Source: Linnemannia schmuckeri (lineage: Eukaryota > Mortierellomycota > Mortierellomycetes > Mortierellales > Mortierellaceae). From it: a stretch of 64,000 nt of DNA. The stretch is from contig JANATG010000003.1 in assembly GCA_029449235.1 (NCBI GenBank), positions 2,480,001 to 2,544,000 on the forward strand. Direction: 5' to 3'. Shown here piece after piece: positions 31,009 through 42,567 of the stretch. Below the pieces are notes generated by a model. That model was not told where the DNA came from and ran no database searches. It saw only the letters and a program-made list of their open reading frames with translations. Each line of letters opens with the position of its first letter. Positions within the stretch are counted from its first letter, which is position 1. The translations under genes were made by a program, and so were the position numbers.

Positions 31009-31607
31009 GAGATCATCTCATCCTGGCTTTGAGTCAAGTACTTGTCCCCTTCCGCCGCTGATCCCAGATCACTTTCTCGTTCTCGCTATCCTCCGGGAAC
31101 ATGATCCGTCCCTGCATCTTGTCAATCAAGTGTATCACAAACGATGTTCCCTGCCCAAACAGACAAGGCCATTCGTTCAACCGCCCAATCGCCTCCAGGC
31201 GCAAAAGATACGACAACAGACCAGCATCAAAGGGAGGCACCATTGGCAAGTCAATGTCCTTGCAGAGCGCTACAGCAGCAGGATCACACTTGGCCAGCTT
31301 GAACAGATACTCGAAGGCGGCCTCAAAATTGAGGGACCCTGTGGGTGGGGTTGGCTGATAGTGGGCAAGACGACAGAGTTGGTGTAAACTCGTGAGGCAT
31401 GACCGTACTTAAAGGTGGCGTGGAAAGGGAAAACAAACAAAGCTGTGAATATAGTCTAGTTCCAACAGTCAATGGTTCTATAAGTAGGTGATGAATAATC
31501 ATCCTCGACGTTGTTGTTGTCTCGAACCATCTCCATCTCTCCATGGTCATATTATGTTCTATATTCCATCCACATCCATCCCATCCTTTCTCCCTTGAAA
31601 TACGCAT
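31009..31607 (-). pseudogene. Inverted, broken partial copy of the 161-residue gene
   Basis: The reverse complement matches the gene at 24488-24973 and part of its upstream region. The core 31040-31407 is nearly identical to copy 1 but lacks one C (near 31350), which shifts the frame, and TGG has become TGA just after the core (about 31034-31036), giving a premature stop. The flanks (31009-31039 and beyond 31408) are much more diverged. The original start region is not conserved. The upstream segment 31445-31607 corresponds to 23467-23640, so about 0.85 kb between the two segments is absent here. Confidence 0.85.
31040..31407 (-). repeat. Near-identical core of the inverted duplication, copy 2
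   Basis: The partner of 24563-24931 in opposite orientation, 6.1 kb away. See the findings for the abrupt identity boundaries. Confidence 0.92.
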
Positions 31608-32203
31608 TCTTTTCTCTTTCTTTTTTAATTAGAGCCACCAATGCTTTTTCTATATTTTTCTTTCATGAATAACAGACAAACATTTGTATCCCTTTGAAAA
31701 TAAAAAAACAAATCGTGAACGACGATGACGATCAAGTATCATCTGTTATCGTAAGTTGGGGAGTGCGCAAGAATAGAGGATGCGAGTCTTTGAGTGAATA
31801 AGCGTGAGGATTGGAAGCTGAACCGTGGTGATTCTTGAGTCGATCGTTGTGTCCTCAAAAATGGCGTTATCAGAGCTGTTCTGGCACATTTGCTTCCTTC
31901 AAGCTCTACGATCGACTTGGCACCCATCCATGGCGGCGTAAGTTCTACAAAAGAAGGAAATCGAAGGACGGGCTTTGATGAGTGGCTATGTGCACGTGAT
32001 CAGCTGTGACTTTATCAGACTGGCGGTGACTACCCCTTCCCGCCGAATAAAAAGGCTCCCCTGTGCCCTTCACTTCGTTTTTGTTCTCCATTCTTCACTC
32101 TCACGACACAACCACACACGCAACTCTCACTTCTATTCTTTTTTTTTTTTTTTTTTTTTCTTCCTCGTATATATCACTTTAACATCCACATTACTTGCTC
32201 AAC
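31608..32203. promoter_or_regulatory. UBA1 upstream region
   Basis: About 600 nt. The last 170 nt contain AATAAAAAGG (32046-32055), a TATA-like element about 150 nt before the ATG, then a CT-rich leader with a T21 run (32139-32159). No gene seen in the rest. Confidence 0.45.
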
Positions 32204-35200
32204 ATGGACATCGAAAAGGAGAACGTCATTGACGAGGGCCTCTACTCGCGTCAGTTGTAAGTCTGCAAATACTCTCTCATAGAACCCTCTGGAACATTAT
32301 TATTATTACAATTCTCAAACCAGCCAAGCCAACTCGACACATACTGCGGATACTCGCCACGCCGCCACCGCCGCCTGCGCCCCCACTAGCTTCCAACTCG
32401 GTTCCCGGTGTACTTCATACCCCTCAAGGAGTTTTTTTACTTCTGTCAATTCACACATTCTCTTTCCTTTTTGCGTGCTAGGTATGTCCTTGGACATGAG
32501 GCCATGAAGAAGATGGGTACTTCCAACATTCTGATCATTGGACTCAAGGGCTTGGGCATTGAAATTGGTAAGCAAGCATACAGGCTAATACCCCAGTTAG
32601 CAAAGCGGGCGCTGCTTTTTTTTTTTTTTTTTTTTTCTTTTAGTGGACTCGGAAAGATGCTTTGAAACAAAGAAGAAAGGCCTATCATGACGCATGATTG
32701 TTAATCGTTCTTTTCTGTTTTGTTCCATGTTCTTCATTTTTTTTATTGCGCCTTTCTTGACGCACAGCCAAGAACGTCGTCCTTGCCGGTGTCAAGAGTG
32801 TGACCCTCTATGATCCTGCTCCCGTTGAGCTCACAGACCTGTCCACCCAGGTAATGAATGCATCCATTATCCTTTTTTTTTCTCACGGATACAAATGGAC
32901 CTTCCTTGTTCATGTTCTTGTTGTCGATGATGCCGTGTCCCTACTGTTGTTACTGCGATTATTAATTGTCAAGTATAAACAGACCAGCCCCCTTGGTCTT
33001 TTCTTGACCATGGTTCCTCTTTCTAACCTTCCTTTGTCTTTTTTGTTTGGTTGCGTTGTGTCGTTTAGTTCTTCTTGACTAAAGAAGACATCGGCAAGCC
33101 CCGCGATGCTGTTTCCAGACCTCGTTTGGCCGAGTTGAACGCATATGTACCCATCCGCGTCCTGGAGGGAGAGCTGACAACCGACAAGTTGTCTCAGTTC
33201 AAGGTACGACAACGTCAACACATGAAAATCGACTGAGACCCATGCTGACACGCTTCGATTTGGCTTGCATGACTGTGTGTATTTTGCGATACATTATGGA
33301 AATCTGACCCCTGAATCTGTGTTTTCCTGTCACTCGTCACTCGCCACATGTAGGTTATTGTCATGACCGAGTCCTCATTAGAAAAGCAGCTGGAAATTAA
33401 CGAGTTTGCACACGCCCACAACATTCACTTCATCTCTGCCGAGGTTCATGGACTCTTTGCTTCGGCCTTCAACGACTTTGGCAAGGGATTCACCGTGGTC
33501 GATGTTACAGGCGAGGAGGCCTTGTCCGGTATGATTGCAGAGATCTCTACAGAAAAGGACGGTATTGTCACTTGCTTGGACGAGACCCGCCATGGTCTTG
33601 AGGATGGCGACTATGTCACCTTTGTCGAAGTCAATGGCATGGAGGCTTTGAACGGCTGTGCCCCCAGAAAGATCAAGGTTCTTGGACCATACACCTTTTC
33701 GATCGGAGACACCTCTGACCTCGGCAACTATGTTCGCGGCGGTCTCTTCCAGCAGGTTAAGATGCCCAAGCAGATTGACTTTGTAAGTATCACTTTGACT
33801 CTTGTTCTCACGATATCATTTTTGTTTAATTCGCGGCACTAGAATCTAACCTTAACCCACTGCTTGCGTGCACCAACTCAAATAGTCCAGCCTCAAAGAG
33901 TCGATCCAGAAGCCAGAGTTCTTGATCACGGATTTCGGAAAATTCGACCGCCCCGCCCAGCTTCACGTTGGTTTCCAGGCCCTTCACGCCTTCAAGGCCA
34001 AGCACGGACGCCAGCCTCGCCCCAGAAACGCAGAGGATGCCAAAGAGGTCTTTGCTCTCGCCAACGAGATCAACGACAAGGCCACCGAGAAGGTACATTG
34101 AACGACCAGCGTACTTGTCGCCTATTCGATTCGTTAAAGGATCGTTACATTTCCAGAACATCTCAACTAATCATCCCCACAATTTGCAACTGAATGATAA
34201 TGTAGGCTGAATTGGACGAAAAGTTGATTCACGAACTCTCATACCAAGCTGTTGGAGACTTATCGCCCATGATTGCCGTCATTGGAGGAACTGTTGCACA
34301 GGAGGTTCTCAAGGCCTGCACAGGAAAGTTTAGCCCCATTTACCAGTGGATGTACTTTGACTCGCTCGAATCTCTGCCCACCTCGGTGACCTTGACAGAG
34401 GAGTCCTGCCAGCCCATTGGCTCCCGCCACGATCCCCAGATTGCAGTGTTTGGCAAGGAGTTCCAGGAGAGAATTGAGAACTTTAGAGAGTTCCTCGTCG
34501 GTGCTGGAGCTATTGGTTGTGAGATGCTCAAGAACTGGGCCATGATGGGACTTGGAACAGGACCTAAGGGACAGATTCACATCACTGATATGGATACCAT
34601 CGAGAAGAGTAACTTGAACCGTCAGTTCTTGTTCCGCCCCACTGATGTCGGCAAGTTGAAGTCTCGCTCGGCTGCCGAGGCCATTGCCAAGATGAACCCC
34701 GCCACCATTGGCCATGTACACGCTTATGAGGAGCGTGTCGGTGTCGACAGCGAGAAGGTCTACGGCGACGAGTTCTTTGCCAACTTGGACGGAGTCACCA
34801 ACGCCCTCGATAACCTGGATGCCCGCAAGTACATGGACAGACGCTGCGTCTACTTCCGCAAGTCCTTGTTGGAGTCTGGAACCCTCGGTACCAAGGGTAA
34901 CGTCCAGGTCGTTGTTCCCTTCGTGACTGAGTCTTACTCTTCTTCCCAGGATCCTCCAGAGACCTCGATTCCTCTCTGCACCCTCAAGAACTTCCCTAAC
35001 GCTATCGAGCATACCATCCAATGGGCCCGTGATGCCTTTGAGGGTTTCTTCAAGCAGCCCGCCGAGAACGCCAACCTGTACTTGAGCCAGCCTAACTACA
35101 TCGAAGGCTTGTTGAAGGACCGTGGCAACAGCACCGAGACCTTGAAGAACATTGAAAAGTTCTTGGTCTCAAACAAGCCCTTGACCTTTGAGGAGTGCAT

Positions 35201-36236
35201 CACCTGGGCTCGTCTTCAGTTCGAAGAGCAGTTCAACAACAACATTCAGCAGCTCCTGTTCAACTTCCCCAAGGACTCTGTCACCTCCACAGGAACCCTC
35301 TTCTGGAGTGCCCCCAAGCGTCCTCCAACTCCTCTCGAATTCAACATTGACGACCCTACGCACTTGGAGTTCATCATTGCCGCTGCTAACCTTCACGCTT
35401 TCAACTATGGCTTAAAAGGCGAAACCAACCCTGAGATCTTCCGCCAGACTCTTGCCCACACCATCGTCCCCGAGTTCAAGCCCAAGTCTGGTGTCAAGAT
35501 CCAGGTGACTGAGAGCGAGACCATGCCCACTGAGGAGAGCGACCAGGCCGATCTTCAAAAGTTGATCGACACCTTGCCCGCACCTTCGACCTTGGCCGGA
35601 TACCGCCTCCATCCTGTCGAGTTTGAGAAGGATGATGATACCAACTTCCACATCGACTTCATCACCGCCACGTCGAACTTGCGTGCATCCAACTATGGCA
35701 TCACCTCTGCCGACAGACACCGCACCAAGTTCATTGCCGGCCGTATTATCCCCGCCATTGCGACTACCACCGCCATGGTCACTGGATTGGTCTGCTTGGA
35801 GTTGTACAAGATCATCGACGGGCGCACCAAGATTGACGACTACAAGAACGGATTCGTGAACTTGGCGCTACCCTTCTTTGGATTCTCGGAGCCCATTGCT
35901 GCGCCCAAGTTCAAGTACCATGAGACCGAGTTTACGCTGTGGGACCGTTTTGAAATCAACAAAGACGTGACGCTTCAGGAGTTCTTGGACTACTTTAAGG
36001 AAAAGCACGAGCTCGACATTGCGATGGTTTCTGCGGGAGTAAGCATGTTGTACACGTCGTTTATGCAGAAGGACAAGAAGAAGGAGCGTCTGCCTATGAA
36101 GTTCTCAAAGCTGGTCGAGACTGTGTCGAGGAAGCCCACCCCTGCTCACGTCAAGTCGTTCACTGTCGAGGTTGTGTGCTATGATCGTGATGGCGAGGAT
36201 GTTGAGGTCCCCTATGTTGTTGTCAACTTTCGCTAA
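32204..36236 (+). CDS. UBA1: Ubiquitin-activating enzyme E1
   Basis: Activates ubiquitin with ATP and hands it to E2 enzymes; essential, cytosolic and nuclear. Seven exons: 32204-32256, 32482-32567, 32768-32850, 33069-33203, 33354-33782, 33886-34092, 34206-36236, all GT-AG, closing at 1007 residues, the normal length. Visible parts in order: inactive adenylation half ([27 protein letters not shown]), first catalytic Cys half domain ([14 protein letters not shown] region), the conserved [16 protein letters not shown], active adenylation domain with [15 protein letters not shown] and [14 protein letters not shown], catalytic cysteine C589 in [15 protein letters not shown], and the C-terminal ubiquitin-fold domain. 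[16 protein letters not shown] and [16 protein letters not shown] further support UBA1 over other E1s. No anomalies. Confidence 0.97.
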
Positions 36237-36779
36237 AGAAGGCCGGGTTGCCCTATGAGAATTTGTTGCTTCCCAATTGAAATAAACGCGAAAAGAATAC
36301 ACAAAAACAAGTTCTGGTTCTTTGTCTGATTCTTTGTTTAGAGTGGCGTGGAGGTTGTTGTTTATTGTTATAGTGGTGTGTAAAGATGGCGCCGATATAA
36401 AACTAAACCTGGCGTTATGGTGATGACGATTGTGCTTGGATGAGAGGTGCGTCGTTGTCTTTTGACACTGTCGAAAAGCGTGCCCTATAGAATAATGTCG
36501 AAACGCGTGCTTTGGGGAATACTGTTAACTGGCTGGCTATCTGGGCGCGTCCAGGTGGAGAAGTCATGTCATTTTCTTTCAGGTGCGAAAAGAGTGACTG
36601 CAGACACGCGCAATTTTCACATAAAAGGGCAATCATTCCTGTGATTTTTTTATTTCTTTGTTCTTTTCATTTTTTGTCCACTCATCGCCACCACCGCCCC
36701 ATCACCTTTCCTGCATCACACCTCCATTCCACTTATACACACACGCTCGTCATTTCCGAACTCCCCTACACTCATCGCA
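36237..36779. promoter_or_regulatory. UBA1 3' end and NAMPT promoter region
   Basis: 543 nt between two same-strand genes. After the UBA1 polyadenylation signal the sequence is mixed; the last 130 nt before the NAMPT start are CT/CA-rich, as in other leaders here. No gene. Confidence 0.5.
36281..36286 (+). terminator. Putative polyadenylation signal AATAAA (UBA1)
   Basis: Hexamer 45 nt after the UBA1 stop codon. Motif and position only. Confidence 0.5.
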
Positions 36780-39422
36780 ATGCACTTCAGTCACATTCCC
36801 CTCGCAGTCATGACGGACTCGTACAAGATCACGCATCCTTCCATTTACCCAGAGGCTCAACGCATGATCGCCTACGGAGAGATGCGCCAGGCCTATGACA
36901 AGGACCCCACCGACAACCGCATGGTCGCCTATGGTATTCGATACATGTAAGTCCATCAATATTAAGACACTGTCATTATTGTCCACGAGAATGTTTCTTT
37001 TTCTTTTAGTTTCGACCCCTCTTCTCTAATGCGTGCTTGATTATTATTTTTTTGACTCATGCTTATTTCGTGTTCTCTAATTCATTTGTATGACATGACA
37101 TGACATGATTGTGGGCTGAGAATAGAATTGAGAACTATGTGGCCAAGAAGTGGACCCTGCAAGATGTCGACCAAGCCAAGGAGTTCTTCAAGACTCATAA
37201 CGCTGGTTTCACACCCTTCCCCTTTCCCGAGGACCTTTTCAAGAAGGTAGCGTGAGAAAGTGATAAGAAATAGCAGTATATGACATGATTGCTTCGTACT
37301 CCCGTTATTCCTTCCTTGCATAATCTGTCCCTTGCTCTCCCTTTTCCCCCCTGTCTCTTTTTTTTCGAGCCGAAGAATTCGCGCAAGGAGTGCATACGTT
37401 AAGAAACTGGTGTGGCTGATGGGATATATTTACTGATGCTACTCTCCTCGCTTTAACTGTCGACTTTCGATCTTTTAGATCGTCAACGAGCACGATGGAT
37501 ATTTTCCCCTCAAGATTGAGGCTCTCCCTGAGGGAACTGCCATCCATGCTCATGTCCCCGTCTACCAGATCACCGCCGAAGGCGAAATAAGTCGTCTAGT
37601 CACCTACCTGGAGACACTTTTGACTATGATTTGGGTAAGTTCTTTTGTTCTAACTGTAACAGTCAGGATGATTCGATTCTTGTTTGGAGTCGATAGGCCG
37701 TCTTTTTTCCCGCCTTCCCTGGTGACTCTGTGCGCACAAACACGCTGATGGTTGTCCACCCGCCACACCCTTATTTTAACATTGTGCTGCTCGAGCGCAT
37801 CAAATGCATAACATCACTGACCCTTTCCTAATTTCCTTCTCTTCCCTCATGTGAAAACAGTATCCAATGACTGTCGCTACTTTGTCGAGACGCGCTCGCG
37901 ACTTAATTCAGGACGCCTACAACAAGAGTGTCGACGTTGATGGTTTCTGGTCCCTCGAGAGCCGTCTCCACGACTTTGGTTTCCGTGGATGCGCTAGTGT
38001 CGAGCAGTCTGTCATTGGAGGCACTGCTCATTTGGTAAGAAACACCCACATACAACATGCGACCAAAACGAAGTTGACGGTGGCAAACTCTGAACTTTTT
38101 TTTTTTTTTTTTTTCAATCACCTGCTGCATACAGCTCAACTTTACAGGATCAGACACCATGAGCGCTGCGTTCTATGCACAGTTCCAGCTTAACGGTGGT
38201 AAACCTGTTGGAAACTCTATCCCTGCCAGTGAACATTCTGTTATGACCGCCTTCCGTACTGAAAAGGAGGCTATGGAGGCTATGATTGGCGAGTTTGGCA
38301 AGGGCGTCTTTGCCTGCGTTATGGATTCATACGACTATCAAAAGGCCCTTGACACTGTTCTTCCTGAAGTTGCCAGTTTTAAGCTTGAGAAAGGAGGATT
38401 TCTTGTCCTTCGCCCGGACAGTGGTGATATTGTCGAGTCTGTCCTCATGGGCCTTCGGTACGTCCTCTTGCATCTAGCAAGTATAATGTGAATGGACTGC
38501 AAAGTTATACAGACGTCATTTTCTAATTGGGTCAACACGTTTTTTGTATTTATTAGTGCTGCCGAGAAGGTCTTTGGAGCTGATGTGAACAAGAAGGGAT
38601 TCAAGCTCATTCGCGGATGCGGTGTTATTCAAGGAGACGGAGTCAGTTACAAGTCGTTGGGCCAAATTCTGGATGCTGTCCTTGCTGCCGGTTACTCGGC
38701 CCAGAACTGTGCGTTTGGCATGGGCGGTGGACTCTTGCAGAAGCTGAACAGAGATACCATGTCCTTTGCCACTAAGCTCAGTCATATTGTCTACTTCGAC
38801 GGCACCAAGAGGTATAGAGTTCTTTGCCACTGTTTGCCTTGATATTTCTTGAGATGCATATTTTACCCTTATGGTGCTATGAACTCAGTGTTTGTTGCTT
38901 TGTTTCCTTACGATGTAGGGATGTCATGAAGCACCCGAAGACTGACTCGGACAAGATCAGTTTACCCGGTGTTCTGGATGTTATCAGGAACGAACAAGGC
39001 GTAAATGACATCTTTGAACTATCTGCGACGGGAGGAGTCAAACGCCCATACTATAAGCTAACCGTCTCCTCCACGATTCACAACATTACAATCCCTAGAT
39101 CCCGATGGTGTATCCTCGTGCAGAGAACTATGTCCCTCACAAGGACAACCTCTTGCAGGTGGTCTACGACCACGGAAAAGTGCCTCTGTCGGCCACAAGT
39201 ACTACTTTGCCCATCTTTGCGTCACCCAACCACATCAACGGCAGTGCTGTCAATGAGCCAAAGATCCTGTCGTCTTCCGAATCCTTGCACGCGTGGCCCA
39301 AGTTTGATGAGCTCAAGAGTCGTGTTCAGACTGAGTGGGAGGCCTTACCCAAGGTGTTTGATCCTATCAGCCAGGAGCTGAAAGACAAGATCAAGCATGT
39401 CCTCGCCACTGGACCCTTCTAA
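36780..39422 (+). CDS. NAMPT: Nicotinamide phosphoribosyltransferase
   Basis: Makes nicotinamide mononucleotide from nicotinamide and PRPP, the first step of direct NAD salvage. Eight exons: 36780-36946, 37126-37246, 37479-37634, 37861-38034, 38135-38457, 38557-38811, 38919-39000, 39099-39422, all GT-AG, closing at 533 residues (human 491). Conserved blocks: TDSYKITHPSIYP, WYPMTVAT (across an exon junction), LHDFGFRGCASVEQSVIGGTAHL, NFTGSDT with D213, SIPASEHSVMTAF with H240 (counterpart of human H247), LRPDSGD (299 onward), GVIQGDGVSY, AFGMGGGLLQKLNRDT, KTDSDK, and RNEQG joined to IPMVYPRAEN across the last intron. The intron at 39001-39098 is needed to make that junction. Most fungi are thought to rely on nicotinamidase instead. 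It is tail to tail with eIF6. Confidence 0.92.
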
Positions 39423-39626
39423 TTTGCCTTTCATCTTTGGTAAAGTGAAAGGACATGGATTTGCGATATCAGCCTCCTTTGATGCATACCAACGAGTGGC
39501 TGTTTCGAACACAGAAACATATCAATACACACATATCTCAATTCAAAATCCACTCGAGTGTGTTGGTTGTGGGTTTTATTCAATGTAAAGTTTATTACGG
39601 TTTATTGTGTGATTGGTGCTAAAAGT
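39423..39626. terminator. Compact 3' region shared by NAMPT and eIF6
   Basis: 204 nt between the two convergent stop codons. TTTATT at 39591-39596 and 39601-39606 are AATAAA signals on the minus strand, 21-36 nt past the eIF6 stop. No clear plus-strand hexamer was seen for NAMPT, so the transcripts may overlap. Confidence 0.5.
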
Positions 39627-40998
39627 TTACACCATGGAGTCGACAAGGGAATCGCGCATGTCTTCGACAACAGCCGTGGGGCCCTGATCCTGGAGCTTGA
39701 AGATGCCCTCGATGACCGAGAGTTCTGTCGATGTGGTGTCGAGACCTGCAAAAGCGCACCAGTCGTTGACCAATAGACCTGCTCCAATCACATCTGAGCC
39801 GCGGTTCACCGTTCCTGCCACCACTATTATTTTTTTTTCCGAGGAGAAAACGAGGGCGAAGGGGAGTTTAGTTAATATATGCAAGAAGAATGGCTGACAG
39901 GGAAGGCAAAAGAAACGGCGTGAAGATTTGAGAAAAGAAAAAAGGGAGGAGAAAAACTTACATGGTACTTGAAGGAGTGAGGAGAGTTCATCCTGATCCT
40001 GGATAGAAGTTCTGGGGTGAACCAATCCACCCTGATTACTCAAAGCACAATAAGATCCTACCAACACATTATCTGCAATCGTCTGCCTAAAAACCTCAAC
40101 CTTCAACACATCTGCCACAATCTCTTCTGTCTCCCGATCCAGATCTGGATGCACCAATGCCACATAGTCATTACACGCGATCACATTCCCGAGGGCCGAG
40201 AGACGCTCTTCGACACGTTGGATGGCGACGGTGGAAGGAAGGGAGTTTCGAAGGTGCTGGAGTTCTTGGTCGGTTGTGGTTGAGGGGACGAGAAGGCCGT
40301 GACGGTTCCCCACGCAGAGGCGGCCGATGATTCGGGTGCCTGCGATGGAAGTGTGGATTATTGGGATGACGTCTTTCAGTTCTGTCTCGAATACGCTGTT
40401 TGACGGGAGTGTAGGTGAAAGGAAAGGGATGGATGTGTGTGATTAGTGAAATGGGGATTGAGGCTTGTGACAGGAGAAGGTGCGGTGCTGCGGCAAAAGG
40501 GGGGGAGTGAGAATGTGGAATGTTTTGTGTACCTGTAAAAGTTCTCGGATCCGCCGATGGCAACTAGGCAGTAGCTGTTTGTGAGCATGGCGAAGACACC
40601 AACCTCATTGTTGTTTTCGAATTGAGCGCCTGTAAGAAAGAATAAACAGCAAAAAATAACGATTAGAGAGGCCAGAGTGAAAAACAACGCGCAACCATTA
40701 TATTCTTCCTTTGACAGCTCTTTCTTTGATCCTGAAGGGTTGTGAGAAGATGAGGCGAAGCACGCTGAAGGCATTCCCTTAGCTTGAAGAATTGTAGTTT
40801 CTTTATAACCAGACATAGTCCTTGTAATAAAAATATGCCGTGCTTTTCGCTCGTATTGTTTTGTGGTTTGTCTCCAGACAAAGCAGAAATGTAGGTCGAT
40901 CGCCACCATTTTTTTTCTCCTATTTCAAAAATTGTTTTCTGGCAAACGGAAATTAAAGATCCACTTCAGCGAGATGTGATATACGTACGGACAGCCAT
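39627..40998 (-). CDS. TIF6: Eukaryotic translation initiation factor 6 (60S anti-association factor)
   Basis: eIF6 binds the pre-60S and 60S ribosomal subunit, blocks premature joining to 40S and is needed for 60S biogenesis. Four exons: 40989-40998 (only 10 nt: Met-Ala-Val and one base), 40533-40629, 39962-40395, 39627-39823, closing at 245 residues, exactly the usual length. The sequence is diagnostic: [132 protein letters not shown]. Introns are GT-AG; the 5' intron is 359 nt. No anomalies besides the tiny first exon. Confidence 0.97.
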
Positions 40999-42567
40999 TG
41001 TTGTAGTTGTGTTTGTTGTATGAAAGTGTAAACGAAGGAGGGGGTATAATACAAGTGAAAGGGAGGTGTTTTTTTGTTCAAGGGAGTGTAGCGAGTTAAA
41101 AAAAAAAAAAAAAAAAAAAAAGGGCAGGGATTACTGGCCGGTACTTATTTATTAAATAGTTTGGTCGATCGGTGCTGCGACGGGTGGCTTAGCCCGCAGT
41201 CAAATCTACAGAGCGGATTTTTTCTCCATAAAGTTTCTGCGGCAGGCAATCAATCAATCGTCATTGAATTAGTTTTGGGTTCACCTTTAAGCGGAAGGGA
41301 AAGGAGAGGAGGGTTAGAAGGAAGATAGAGTTCGAGAGGGTATTGAAGTTTAGAGTCGTGTTGTTAGAGCTGTGGTATCTTGTAGGAAGGGGTAATACAA
41401 GGGGTGAGGGGCACTTAAAACGAGCAATTGAACAAGTAAAACCACTTCATGTCTTCTCTTGACGCGACACGAAATTTTTTATTTCTGAACAAAAATCTTT
41501 TCCAAAGCACATACATCTTTGCAAAATCCTTCCTCAGCTTCCGTAAGCTATAGAAGGTTCGATCCCCCTTCTCAATGATGGTGGTTGATTAACAGTACCC
41601 ACGGTAACCACAAATGCGACCCTTGGCATCGATCAGGCGAGTCTATATCCGATCTCTCTTGGACTCCATTGCTTTAACGTGCTTCAGGTTAGTACAAGGT
41701 GCAAGAAAACAAAGCAGCAAAACGGAGGCGTTCTTTTTTTATACAGAAAAGACAAGGGCGGTCGGTGGCTTAGCTCTCTCCTTCTCCTTTTCCCATCATT
41801 TGTCAAAAAAAAAGATGAGCATAATCTATGCCTGCAGTCTGAGGCACAAGGTTCACCCGCCTTCTCTCACTCATGCAATACAAGGGGATCTGTCTTGTCA
41901 TTCCGCCCTTGTTGAGCTTGAGACCAATCTTCCATCACCCCGCCCACCTGAGATTGTGTGTGTGGGGGATAGAACAAACCTTTTTCCCTTCTTTTTTTTT
42001 GAGTTCTCATAACAACCTTATCAGAAACAAATTCAGGAACCATCACTTTTATGTTCTATCGCAACCACACCCTTGCGCCCATCTTTCGTTCACATTCAAT
42101 CAAACACACACGTAGGGACAAGAAGTAATGGTACAATGTTTGATATTATTGTTATGACTAGAGAGAGACGAGCAAGAAGCGCGAGAAAAAAGGAAAAGAG
42201 AGAGTGAGAGAGGGGGGTTGTGTGTCTTTTTACAAGGAGTGAGAGAGGAAGCTGTTGATTTCACTCTAACAAGCTTTCCCCATTTTATCTCCCATGAGTC
42301 TGCAAGTAAAAGTAAAGTAAAAAAAAAAAAAAAAAAGGACAGAATAGACACTGAAGACTATGAAAGGAAAAATAAACAAGCAGCAAGAAGCAAATGAAAT
42401 TAAAAAGGAAAGGAATGTGCAAAATGAAAAAAAGAGCAAAAGAAACAAAATAAACAAAAAAAAGCACTTGCTTTTCTACTTGGGAGCAAGAAAAGAATTC
42501 TATCTGTGATGATGATGGTGGATGGTAGCAATAAAAAAAATAAACCTGCTAGAGACGACGACTCTAG
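40999..42567. other. Intergenic: eIF6 promoter and WOPR gene 3' region
   Basis: About 1.6 kb. An A24 tract lies at 41098-41121, with mixed sequence to 42100, then purine-rich sequence on the plus strand (42150-42540) adjoining the WOPR gene 3' end. No coding or tRNA gene found; GGTTCGATC at 41557 does not fold into a T arm. Confidence 0.6.
41098..41121 (+). repeat. Poly(A) tract, 24 nt
   Basis: Simple A run about 100 nt upstream of the eIF6 start (minus-strand T run); this resembles the poly(T) seen before the UBA1 start. Confidence 0.85.

Noticed and set aside
24930..31050. Terminal inverted repeats of a DNA transposon
   Set aside because: The inverted copies carry a gene fragment with diverged ends, no transposase lies between them and no target-site duplication was found; an inverted gene duplication fits better.
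41550..41575. tRNA-like GGTTCGATC motif
   Set aside because: The flanks do not form a 5-bp T stem with a 7-nt loop, and no D or anticodon arm is present upstream.
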